Program-made: the position numbers and the translations under genes | Notes under the pieces: generated by a model | Databases searched by the model: none | What the model was told of the DNA's origin: nothing | The model's input: the letters and a program-made list of their open reading frames with translations, nothing else | Shown: piece by piece, positions 1-6,071 of the stretch | How positions within the stretch are numbered: position 1 is the stretch's first letter | How the letters are laid out: each line of letters starts with the position of its first letter | Assembly: GCA_905235355.1 (NCBI GenBank) | Contig: CAJOLM010000075.1 | Location: 1-6,107 of the forward strand | Direction: 5' to 3' | Length of the DNA: 6,107 nt | From: an uncultured Elusimicrobiales bacterium | GTDB taxonomy: Bacteria; Elusimicrobiota; Elusimicrobia; Elusimicrobiales; Elusimicrobiaceae

Positions 1-1
1 C

Positions 2-451
2 CATAAAACAACTCCGCCGCCGTATTACAATGAAGCCAGTTTAATTAAAACGCTGGAAAAACACGGTATCGGGCGTCCGTCTACCTACGCGCCGACCATT
101 AAAACGATTTTGGACCGCAAATATATTGCCCGCCAGCCCAAAAGCAATAAGCTCGTCGCTACTGAGCTGGGCATTACGGTTACCAACAGCCTAAAAGATT
201 TCTTCAAGGAAATTATGGACTTGTCCTATACTGCCGGTGTGGAAGAAAAACTGGACGAGGTGGCTGAAGGCGGACAAAAATGGGTGGATTTGCTGACCGA
301 ATTTTATACTTCTTTTGCCCGCGTATGCAGCGCCCGCAGGCCAAGCAGACCGACGAAAAATGCCCCATTTGCGGCAAACCCATGCTGCAGAAAACCAGCC
401 GCTTTGGGCAATACCTGGTCTGCTCCGACAACACTTGTAAAGGAAAAGTGA
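2..451 (+). CDS. topA: DNA topoisomerase I (type IA), 3' part of gene, upstream reading frame; 5' end outside window
   Basis: Type IA topoisomerase relaxes negatively supercoiled DNA through a transient 5'-phosphotyrosine link. The catalytic tyrosine would lie upstream of the window. The frame is open from base 2, so the gene is cut by the left edge. It shows the conserved TopA stretch TPPPYYNEASLIKTLEKHG followed by GIGRPSTYAPTI; the GRPST box (codons 71-85) contains the conserved Arg and Thr known from E. coli TopA. The box before it usually reads PPPR[YF], and here the Arg is Tyr (codon 23-25). The following segment, to KWVDLLTEFYTSFA at about 280-319, is standard TopA. After about 323 this frame turns into Arg/Pro/Ser-rich sequence without TopA character and stops at 449-451. 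The rest of the protein continues in the frame one base back (see the next entry), so bases of roughly 325-451 in this frame are probably not translated in an intact allele. The identity is firm; the integrity is doubtful. Confidence 0.88.
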   Translation, partial: HKTTPPPYYNEASLIKTLEKHGIGRPSTYAPTIKTILDRKYIARQPKSNKLVATELGITVTNSLKDFFKEIMDLSYTAGVEEKLDEVAEGGQKWVDLLTEFYTSFARVCSARRPSRPTKNAPFAANPCCRKPAALGNTWSAPTTLVKEK

Positions 452-810
452 ATTTGAGTAAAGACGGTGAAAAAGTAATGCCAGAGCAAACCAATGAAGT
501 GTGCGATAAATGCGGCGCACCCATGGTAATACGCACCGGACGCAGAGGGAAATTTTTGGCATGCTCGGCCTATCCTAAATGCAAAAACACTTATTCTATT
601 GATGCAGAGGGCAATAAAGTGGCTTCGTCCGGCCCGATACAAACCGACCACGTGTGCGATAAATGCGGTAAAAAAATGGTACTGCGCAGCTCTAAACGCG
701 GTTACTTTTTGGGCTGCTCCGGCTACCCTAAATGCCGCAATATTGTGAATATTTCTGACGAAGAAATTGCCCAAATTAAAGCCAAGCACGACGCACAGAC
801 CAAAGCCTAA
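280..810 (+). CDS. topA: DNA topoisomerase I C-terminal zinc-ribbon region, downstream reading frame of the same gene
   Basis: This is the C-terminal part of the topA product, in the -1 frame relative to the upstream part. The frame is open from an ATG at 280, but TopA-like sequence begins only near the ATG at 325 (MQRPQAKQTDEKCPICG). Three topoisomerase-type C4 zinc ribbons follow. Ribbon one has CPICG and CSDNTC (CX2C, CX4C; first Cys codon at 361). Ribbon two has CDKCG and CSAYPKC (CX2C, CX5C). Ribbon three has CDKCG and CSGYPKC. All twelve cysteines are present. Such ribbons bind single-stranded DNA and help strand passage in TopA. The gene ends with TAA at 808-810, 14 bases before the xer start. 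It is unlikely to be a separate gene: there is no convincing ribosome binding site at 325, and the usual TopA order of toprim/catalytic core followed by ribbons is kept across the shift. A sequencing error, a real mutation or recoding cannot be told apart here. Confidence 0.82.
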   Translation: MGGFADRILYFFCPRMQRPQAKQTDEKCPICGKPMLQKTSRFGQYLVCSDNTCKGKVNLSKDGEKVMPEQTNEVCDKCGAPMVIRTGRRGKFLACSAYPKCKNTYSIDAEGNKVASSGPIQTDHVCDKCGKKMVLRSSKRGYFLGCSGYPKCRNIVNISDEEIAQIKAKHDAQTKA

Positions 811-812
811 GC

Positions 813-818
813 AGGAGG
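813..818 (+). promoter_or_regulatory. Ribosome binding site fixing the GTG start of the xer gene
   Basis: A perfect AGGAGG lies 6 bases before the GTG at 825. It supports GTG as the true start even though it is a non-ATG codon. It lies in the 14-base gap after the topA stop, so the two genes are probably co-transcribed. Confidence 0.85.
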
Positions 819-824
819 CGCCCC

Positions 825-1712
825 GTGAACGATTGGACGCAAGCATTTCTGCGGCACTTGAAAATGAAAAATTTTTCTCCGCATACACTACAAGGCTATG
901 AAGAGGACTTGCAGCAATTTGTGGCCTTCTGTGCGTCCCGCAACCTAACCCGCTTGCAAGATTTCACGCTGCCCACCGTGCGTCTGTTTTTGGCCTCTTT
1001 GGGCGCGCACGATTATCAGCGCAATACTACACTGCGCAAAATTTCCGCGCTGCGCAGTTTTGCAAATTTCTTATTAGAGCAAGGGCAGCTTAAGCAAAAT
1101 CCTTTTAAATTATTGCCCGCGCCTAAAAAAGACCATTTACTTCCTAAATTTTTAACGGTGGATGAAACCAACCGCTTGATTGAAACCTCCGCCAGCCAGG
1201 GGCGTTTTGCCGCACGCAACCGCGCCTTACTGGAGCTGATTTATTCCAGTGGCCTGCGCCGCAGCGAAGTGGTGGGGCTTAAAATTTCAGACGTGGATTT
1301 TTTTAACGGCATTGTCAAAGTGCTAGGAAAAGGCAATAAAGAGCGTTTTGTACCGGTCACACAAACAGCCTTGCAGGCACTGCGCGAATATTTAGCCACA
1401 CGGCCTAATTACCGCCCGGCAGATGCTCTTTTTCTAGGTAAAAACGGCACTCCTCTCACAGGAGATGGTCTGGCGTATATTGTCAAAAACACCGCCATTA
1501 AATCCAATATTGCCCGGCGCATAAGCCCGCATAGTTTGCGCCATTCGTTCGCCACCCATTTGTTAAATAACGGCTGCGATTTACGCAGCTTGCAAGAGAT
1601 GTTAGGCCATAGCAGTCTGGCAGCTACACAAGTGTATACGCACGTTTCGCTAGACAAATTAAAAAGCGTGTATCAGCACGCACATCCAAAAAATAAGGAG
1701 ACACACCTATGA
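825..1712 (+). CDS. xerC: Tyrosine recombinase XerC/XerD family
   Basis: Site-specific recombinase of 295 residues, close to the usual 295-305 of XerC/XerD, which resolve chromosome dimers at dif near the division septum. The N-terminal SAM-like core-binding domain spans about residues 1-90 and the catalytic domain about 105-285. All catalytic residues are visible: Arg145 in GLRRSE, Lys169 in LGKGNKER, His236 and Arg239 in HSLRHSFATHLL, His262 in MLGHSS, and nucleophile Tyr271 in TQVYTHV. The C-terminal tail VYQHAHPK is typical of Xer proteins. The start is GTG with a strong AGGAGG. The gene lies directly after topA, as does codV/xerC in Bacillus subtilis, which favours the XerC/CodV label over a phage or integron integrase; no attachment site or cargo is visible. 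XerC versus XerD, or a sole Xer protein, cannot be settled from this window. The stop overlaps the next start by ATGA. Confidence 0.93.
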   Translation: MNDWTQAFLRHLKMKNFSPHTLQGYEEDLQQFVAFCASRNLTRLQDFTLPTVRLFLASLGAHDYQRNTTLRKISALRSFANFLLEQGQLKQNPFKLLPAPKKDHLLPKFLTVDETNRLIETSASQGRFAARNRALLELIYSSGLRRSEVVGLKISDVDFFNGIVKVLGKGNKERFVPVTQTALQALREYLATRPNYRPADALFLGKNGTPLTGDGLAYIVKNTAIKSNIARRISPHSLRHSFATHLLNNGCDLRSLQEMLGHSSLAATQVYTHVSLDKLKSVYQHAHPKNKETHL

Positions 1713-2671
1713 TTGGCATTGGTGTAGATATCGGTGGAACTTTTGTAAAACTATACGTTATGACGCAAGCCGGAGAAATCTTGCGCAAAGACAAAGTGGA
1801 AACCAATTATGAACATGGGGCCGAAGCTTTTTTAAAGCAAATTGCCACGTTTATTAACGAGGTTAAAGCACAATATCCCGATGAGCAAATTGCAGTCGGC
1901 GTTGGCGCACCCGGTGACGTAGATCATCAAAACGGCATCTTGCGCTACAACCCGAATTTGAAATTTAAAGATGTGGATGAATGGGCCGTAGCGGACATTT
2001 TGCAACAACTGACTGGGCTGCGTCCCTATGTAGCCAATGATGCTACGTTGGCGGCCTGGGGCGTGTATGAAAAGACGCTCAATCATCAAGCTACCAATGT
2101 GCTCGTTGTTACCTTGGGCACCGGGGTCGGCGGCGGGCTGATTATTAATAAAGAATTATTTCAGGGCTCCAATGGTACCGCGGGCGAAATTGGCCACACC
2201 AAAATCGCCAGTACCAAGACAGGCCCTCAATGCGGTTGCGGTGCGCGCGGATGTCTGGAAGCATTTGTAGGAACTATCGGCATTAAACGGCGCGTTATGG
2301 AAGGCGTGCTGGAGCATCCGCAATCTATATTGGCGCGTATGGTCGCCGAAGAAAAAGATTTCAAAATTGAACTTGTGTCGCGCGCAGCCGAAAAGGGCTG
2401 TCCGCTGGCACTTAAAATTTGGGAACAGACGGGCTTTTTCCTGGGAATTGGGATTGCCAATGCAGTCCTGTTGCTGGATATAGACGCCGTCGTGTTAACA
2501 GGCGGTGTATCGGGCGCAGCCAAGTATTTCTTGCCGGAGCTGGAAAATGTACTACATCACCAGCAAATCCAAACGCCGTTTAAAAAATTAAAATTAATGG
2601 TGTCAGAAGATCCCAATATCGGCGGGGTCGGCGCAGCCATGTACGCTATTCACCGGGAATTGAAAAAATAA
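1709..2671 (+). CDS. ROK-family sugar kinase, probably glucokinase-like
   Basis: Cytoplasmic ATP-dependent kinase of 320 residues that would phosphorylate a hexose such as glucose or an amino sugar. Visible motifs in order: phosphate-1 loop DIGGT at 7-11; Asn110-Asp111, with Asp111 the expected catalytic base; phosphate-2 loop GTGVGGG at 137-143; the ROK signature EIGH at 160-163; the zinc site of His163 with Cys175, Cys177 and Cys182 in CGCGARGCLE; and the adenosine-binding segment VLTGGVSGA at 262-270. There is no N-terminal helix-turn-helix, so this is a kinase and not a ROK repressor. AAGGAG at 1695-1700 sits 8 bases before the ATG, and that ATG overlaps the xer stop as ATGA, indicating translational coupling. 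Glucokinase is the commonest activity for this architecture, but fructokinase, N-acetylglucosamine kinase or N-acetylmannosamine kinase remain possible because substrate specificity cannot be read from motifs alone. Confidence 0.9.
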   Translation: MIGIGVDIGGTFVKLYVMTQAGEILRKDKVETNYEHGAEAFLKQIATFINEVKAQYPDEQIAVGVGAPGDVDHQNGILRYNPNLKFKDVDEWAVADILQQLTGLRPYVANDATLAAWGVYEKTLNHQATNVLVVTLGTGVGGGLIINKELFQGSNGTAGEIGHTKIASTKTGPQCGCGARGCLEAFVGTIGIKRRVMEGVLEHPQSILARMVAEEKDFKIELVSRAAEKGCPLALKIWEQTGFFLGIGIANAVLLLDIDAVVLTGGVSGAAKYFLPELENVLHHQQIQTPFKKLKLMVSEDPNIGGVGAAMYAIHRELKK

Positions 2672-4839
2672 TGAAACGTTTTCTCCCCCTCTTGCTGCTG
2701 TGTATGGGTGCCCCTGTGTGGGGAGAGACCAACACGTTGCCAAAGCCGCCGGGAGAAGACGGTTTTGTGTATTTTACCGCAGATGAGGCCAATGCCAATC
2801 CAAACGCTAAAAAAGTAAATCTGAAAGGAAATGTCACGCTTGTACAGCAACTGCCGGACGGAGATGTCCGCACTGCCACCGGGGACGATATCACGTTTGA
2901 CCAAGTAAATACCACGATTTCTTCTGTGGGTCCCATGCGTGTGGAAAGCAGCGGCGGAGTACTGGAAGGAGATAATATTTCCGTCAATTACCAGACCAAA
3001 GATTTTTATGCCGAAAATATCCAAACCGAGTATCCGCCGCTGCGTATTATTTCCGCCAAAGAAATTTCATCTCAAGACGGTACAGAACGCCTAAAAGATG
3101 CGGTGCTAACTTGCTGCGACCAAACCCCTCCACACTATACCATTACGATAGGAAATTTAAAAGTATCGCCGGAAAAACGTATTTTTGGCACCAATGCTTT
3201 GTTTAAATTAGACGGTATCCCTTTACTATGGTTGCCTGTGTATTGGCGTTCTTTAGAGAGCAAAAAACCATGGACCACTTATGTAGATTTTACGCAAAGC
3301 AACAATACCGGCTTTGGCTTGCTAACCTCTACCGTACTGACAGAAATACCTATTTTCCGCCCGAAAATTAATTTAGATTATTACACCAAATCCGGCGTGG
3401 GTATGGGGCTGGAACTGATGGCTAGAGAAACAGACAAGCTCAAAGGTACAGCGGAAGTATATTACATCAATGACCATGCAGACCCGGAATTTAGCCATAC
3501 CGTCAACGGAAAGCCTTTCCAATTGCAAAGCACCAAACGCTGGGGCATACGCGGCGGTTATTGGTGGGAATTGTATGACAGCTCCGATCATTTTAATAAT
3601 CCCACGGGCGCGCTGTACCAGTTTCAGACGCAGTTCCGTATGGTGTCAGACCCCTATTTCAATGACTCGTTCTTCCGCGGCAACCCGTACATTTTCTCGC
3701 CGGACCAACAGACAGATTTTTCTCTTTCCCGTCAAAGCCGTGTTTCCACCTTGCGTATAAGCTACACACAAAAAGATATTTTTGATTGGAGCCGCGGCGA
3801 ATTTATTGCCCAAAGACGTAATATACCGCAGCTGGATTATACACTAATGCCCTTTAGAGATCCGCTGCTGGGGCTGACGCATCACATGGAAGTCAATTTC
3901 AATAACACTTCTATCATGGAAGAAAGCTGGCAGCGCGAAGGCTATGCCCGCTGGACCACCGAAAAATCCATCCGCCTTACCCGCGGACTTACCTTTTTGC
4001 CCAGCGTATTTTACGACCAGCATCTAACATTAGAGGACCCGAATTATCAAGATAAAGATGCCTGGGTGGGCCGTGTGGGAACGGACTTAAATTTGCAGAC
4101 GGACACTTTCTTAGGCACCGTAGATATGGGTTACCAATACACGCGCCGTTTATCTACCGGCACGTTGTCATTAGATAACACATCTCCGGACCGTGGCGAA
4201 GAGCGCAACCGCGTATATGTGCAAGATTATTTCCGCCCGACCTTTAATACTTATGTACGCTTTGGGGCCGGGTTTAATCTGGTAAATAACGACGAAAAGG
4301 AAAAATCTTGGCAGCATCTTAAACAGCGTATTGAGCCCCTTTTATTAGAGGTAGGATATACTTCTCCCAACGGAGCTATCAATGTATTTGCCCAAGATTT
4401 ATATGATATTAAGGACGGTAACCAAGCCTTTATCGCACAGACTAATTTTAGAATTAAAGGGCAAACCCTGGGCCTGGGTGTAAACAATTACACCGACCAC
4501 CAAGACCGTTACTCCCTGTACCGCACTTATTCAGACCGCTACACCTTTACCACCACCTTGGGGCTGCACTTACCAAACGCTTCTTGGCGCCTTACCCTCG
4601 GCACAGGCATACAAGTAGAAAAAGGACATTTTGAGTATTTTAACAAGCTGCTGCGCTTCTCCAAAACGTTCCACGATGCCACGACCGAAATCATTGTGCG
4701 TGACCGCAACCGCAATTTGTCTTTTGCCTTTACCATTAGCATTTTGTGCGGCTCCGGCAACAAACAAGCCCCCCGCTCTACCGACGAAGAGCAATACTGG
4801 TATCCCTGGCGCAGCCAAAACAGCTTGCGCGATATGTAG
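2671..4839 (+). CDS. lptD: LptD/OstA-like outer-membrane LPS-assembly protein
   Basis: A 722-residue protein, somewhat shorter than E. coli LptD (784). LptD is the outer-membrane barrel that inserts lipopolysaccharide delivered over the periplasmic Lpt bridge. Residues 1-18 form a Sec signal peptide (MKR, hydrophobic LPLLLL, likely cut near VWG/ET). Residues of about 35-130 resemble the OstA/LptA beta-jellyroll (LKGNVTLVQ, TGDDITFD, LEGDNISVNY). Then comes the LptD hinge LTCCDQTPPHYTITIGNL and FKLDGIPLLWLPVYW at 146-192, which matches the conserved region leading into the barrel. The rest, to about 692, is rich in alternating aromatic beta strands; the last strands include RFSKTFHDATTEIIVRDRN. 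A polar tail of about 27 residues follows. Mature cysteines are only C148, C149 and C693. The start is coupled to the ROK stop as TAATG. The nearest purine-rich stretch (GGGAA, 2654-2658) is distant, so re-initiation is likely. No LptE gene is in the window. Confidence 0.83.
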   Translation: MKRFLPLLLLCMGAPVWGETNTLPKPPGEDGFVYFTADEANANPNAKKVNLKGNVTLVQQLPDGDVRTATGDDITFDQVNTTISSVGPMRVESSGGVLEGDNISVNYQTKDFYAENIQTEYPPLRIISAKEISSQDGTERLKDAVLTCCDQTPPHYTITIGNLKVSPEKRIFGTNALFKLDGIPLLWLPVYWRSLESKKPWTTYVDFTQSNNTGFGLLTSTVLTEIPIFRPKINLDYYTKSGVGMGLELMARETDKLKGTAEVYYINDHADPEFSHTVNGKPFQLQSTKRWGIRGGYWWELYDSSDHFNNPTGALYQFQTQFRMVSDPYFNDSFFRGNPYIFSPDQQTDFSLSRQSRVSTLRISYTQKDIFDWSRGEFIAQRRNIPQLDYTLMPFRDPLLGLTHHMEVNFNNTSIMEESWQREGYARWTTEKSIRLTRGLTFLPSVFYDQHLTLEDPNYQDKDAWVGRVGTDLNLQTDTFLGTVDMGYQYTRRLSTGTLSLDNTSPDRGEERNRVYVQDYFRPTFNTYVRFGAGFNLVNNDEKEKSWQHLKQRIEPLLLEVGYTSPNGAINVFAQDLYDIKDGNQAFIAQTNFRIKGQTLGLGVNNYTDHQDRYSLYRTYSDRYTFTTTLGLHLPNASWRLTLGTGIQVEKGHFEYFNKLLRFSKTFHDATTEIIVRDRNRNLSFAFTISILCGSGNKQAPRSTDEEQYWYPWRSQNSLRDM

Positions 4840-4870
4840 TACAATACCTTTTGAGGATCGCTATTTTAAG

Positions 4871-4875
4871 AGAGG
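4871..4875 (+). promoter_or_regulatory. Ribosome binding site fixing the thymidine kinase start
   Basis: AGAGG, within a longer purine stretch AAGAGAGG, lies 5 bases before the ATG at 4881. The open frame extends upstream to 4746 inside lptD, but no comparable site is found there. The next in-frame ATG, at 4896, would be too far from this site. Confidence 0.7.
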
Positions 4876-4880
4876 TAACT

Positions 4881-5462
4881 ATGACCCCGAACTTGATGTT
4901 TAAAAAACAAGGTTGGATTGAAGTGATTTGCGGATGTATGTTTTCTGGCAAGACCGAGGAACTCATCCGCCGCGTGCGCACCGCGCTGATTGCCAAACAA
5001 AAAGTGCAGCTGTTTAACTCCAAGTTAGACACACGCTATGGCATTGGCAGTATTATCAGCCACAATCAAAACAAAGTAGACGCGCTATGCGTTAAAAACT
5101 CTGCTGAAATTTTGCCGCTGGTAGAAAAAGATACCCAAGTGATAGCGATTGACGAAGTAAATTTCTTTGATAAAGGCATTGTGGAAGTCTGCGAGAAGCT
5201 GGCTAATATGGGCAAGCGCGTTATCGTGGCGGGCCTGGATACGGATTACCGCGCCGAACCCTTTGAAGTAACCGCCGCTTTGCTGGCCAAGGCCGAATTT
5301 GCCACCAAAAACCACGCCGTTTGTACCAAGTGCGGCAACCCGGCTACCTTTACGCAGCGCATGACCAAAGACACAAAACGCATTGTCGTCGGTACGACAG
5401 ATGCCTATCAAGCGCGCTGCCGCCGCTGCTACCGAAAGCCCAAAGAAAAAGCAGCCAAATAA
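4881..5462 (+). CDS. tdk: Thymidine kinase, type II
   Basis: A 193-residue cytoplasmic enzyme that phosphorylates thymidine to dTMP with ATP (pyrimidine salvage). The length fits bacterial type II thymidine kinases. The P-loop GCMFSGKT is at 18-25, where the second position is more often Pro or Ser. Walker B IAIDEVNFF places Asp91 and the presumed catalytic base Glu92. GLDTDYRAEPF at 118-128 is the lid-proximal signature. The structural zinc site is C148-X2-C151 with C180-X2-C183. VGTTDAYQARC, with Tyr176, is the conserved thymine-pocket segment. The tail is lysine-rich. The start is chosen by the ribosome binding site at 4871; the frame is open further upstream, but that would overlap lptD by nearly 100 bases. 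The gene is 41 bases after lptD with no convincing promoter between, so it is probably the last gene of the operon, followed by a terminator. Confidence 0.95.
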   Translation: MTPNLMFKKQGWIEVICGCMFSGKTEELIRRVRTALIAKQKVQLFNSKLDTRYGIGSIISHNQNKVDALCVKNSAEILPLVEKDTQVIAIDEVNFFDKGIVEVCEKLANMGKRVIVAGLDTDYRAEPFEVTAALLAKAEFATKNHAVCTKCGNPATFTQRMTKDTKRIVVGTTDAYQARCRRCYRKPKEKAAK

Positions 5463-5475
5463 ATTTTTGCAACAC

Positions 5476-5505
5476 AAAACCTCCGACGCAAGCGGGGGTT
5501 TTATT
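5476..5505. terminator. Rho-independent terminator, probably bidirectional, between tdk and the convergent pilin gene
   Basis: AAAACCTCCG at 5476-5485 pairs with CGGGGGTTTT at 5493-5502 (10 pairs, one G-T wobble) around a 7-base loop. On the plus strand the stem ends in TTTTATT, and it lies 13 bases after the tdk stop. On the minus strand it begins one base after the pilin stop codon, and the complementary AAAA arm supplies a T-rich tail, so it could serve both genes. Confidence 0.8.
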
Positions 5506-6004
5506 AATACTTAATAGAGCAGCCATATTCCCCACTGCCCCACATAACAGTCAGCGTGCTGGTTCCGCATAAACTTTTACAAATTTTAGCTCCCAGATCT
5601 TCAGTTGTATCTTTGCCCGTGGTATTACAAGTAAGGCCGCGGGTTACCCAAGGATGATTAGGACTCCCCCCAAAAGCATAAAATACACGACTAATCATAT
5701 AATCCGAATTTAGATAACCAACATAAACAGTAGCACCACTATTATAGTAACCAAAGCTAAAATTTTTAGGTGTTGGTAATGTAACATCTATATCATTCAG
5801 TGCCGCGTCCCGGTCAGCCGGATAAGTTCCGTTTGCCAGATAATAGCGTTGCACGGCATTGTACCAGGTTTGCACACCGATAACGGCTTCTGTTGCGCGT
5901 GCTCTTTCCACGGCAAAGCGGTATTGCGGCAATGCCACGGCGGCCAGTATGCCGATAATTAAAACAACTACTAACAACTCAATAAGCGTAAACGCTCGTT
6001 TCAT
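5504..6004 (-). CDS. Type IV pilin-like protein (prepilin-type N-terminal methylation domain)
   Basis: A 166-residue pseudopilin or pilin. The N-terminus is a class III signal: leader MKRA, cleavage before Phe5, then FTLIELLVVVLIIGI, with Glu9 giving the conserved Glu at mature position 5. The hydrophobic helix runs to about residue 27 and continues as an amphipathic helix (AVERARATEAV). The 'RYYLANGTYP' motif at 53-62 is common in PilE-like proteins of Elusimicrobiota. The C-terminal half is presumably the globular domain and carries four cysteines: C126, C142, C146 and C162. The residue before the cleavage site is Ala rather than the usual Gly. AGGAG (plus positions 6012-6016) lies 7 bases upstream of the ATG, and a strong promoter lies further upstream. 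Processing by a PilD-type peptidase and assembly through the inner membrane are expected. Whether it is a major pilin, a minor pilin or a type II secretion pseudopilin cannot be decided: no assembly genes are nearby. Confidence 0.92.
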   Translation of the reverse strand: MKRAFTLIELLVVVLIIGILAAVALPQYRFAVERARATEAVIGVQTWYNAVQRYYLANGTYPADRDAALNDIDVTLPTPKNFSFGYYNSGATVYVGYLNSDYMISRVFYAFGGSPNHPWVTRGLTCNTTGKDTTEDLGAKICKSLCGTSTLTVMWGSGEYGCSIKY

Positions 6005-6043
6005 ACTGTTTCTCCTTTTGTAATTTTACTACCATACCCCCGT

Positions 6044-6071
6044 ATTGTATCAAAAAAAAAAAATAAGTCAA
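6044..6071 (-). promoter_or_regulatory. Sigma-70-type promoter of the pilin gene
   Basis: Read on the minus strand, TTGACT (plus 6066-6071) and TACAAT (plus 6044-6049) each match the consensus at five of six positions and are separated by 16 bases. Transcription would start near 6037, giving a leader of about 33 bases that contains the AGGAG site. Most of the spacer is a run of 12 T. Confidence 0.78.
6052..6063. repeat. Homopolymer A12 (T12 on the minus strand) inside the pilin promoter spacer
   Basis: Twelve uninterrupted A residues on the plus strand lie between the -35 and -10 hexamers of the minus-strand promoter. Homopolymers of this length are prone to slipped-strand length change, so the spacer could vary between cells. 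The exact length may also be affected by sequencing error. Confidence 0.9.

Noticed and set aside
356..361. AAAAAT as a slippery site for programmed -1 frameshifting in topA.
   Set aside because: It does not meet the X XXY YYZ pattern (preceded by G), and the downstream frame already looks TopA-like some 30 bases before it.
1450..1464. CTCCT-ctcac-AGGAG hairpin in the xer gene.
   Set aside because: A 5-bp stem inside a well-conserved coding region with no following T-run; likely chance.
825..1712. The tyrosine recombinase as a mobile-element integrase.
   Set aside because: Length, tail and topA adjacency match housekeeping Xer. No direct repeats, attachment site or cargo genes flank it.
2692..2703. 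LLLLC in the LptD signal peptide as a lipobox.
   Set aside because: The residue before Cys11 is Leu, not Gly, Ala or Ser, and the Cys is inside the hydrophobic core. A normal signal peptidase I site further on fits better.
4817..4845. TACAAT at 4840-4845 as a -10 box of a separate tdk promoter.
   Set aside because: No -35-like hexamer lies at 16-18 bases upstream (that stretch reads AAAACA). TTGCGC at 4825 is only 9 bases away. The 41-base gap fits read-through from lptD.
4746..4880. Longer thymidine kinase with a start inside lptD.
   Set aside because: The extra 45 residues have no thymidine kinase character, overlap lptD, and lack a ribosome binding site. The ATG at 4881 has one and gives the normal length.
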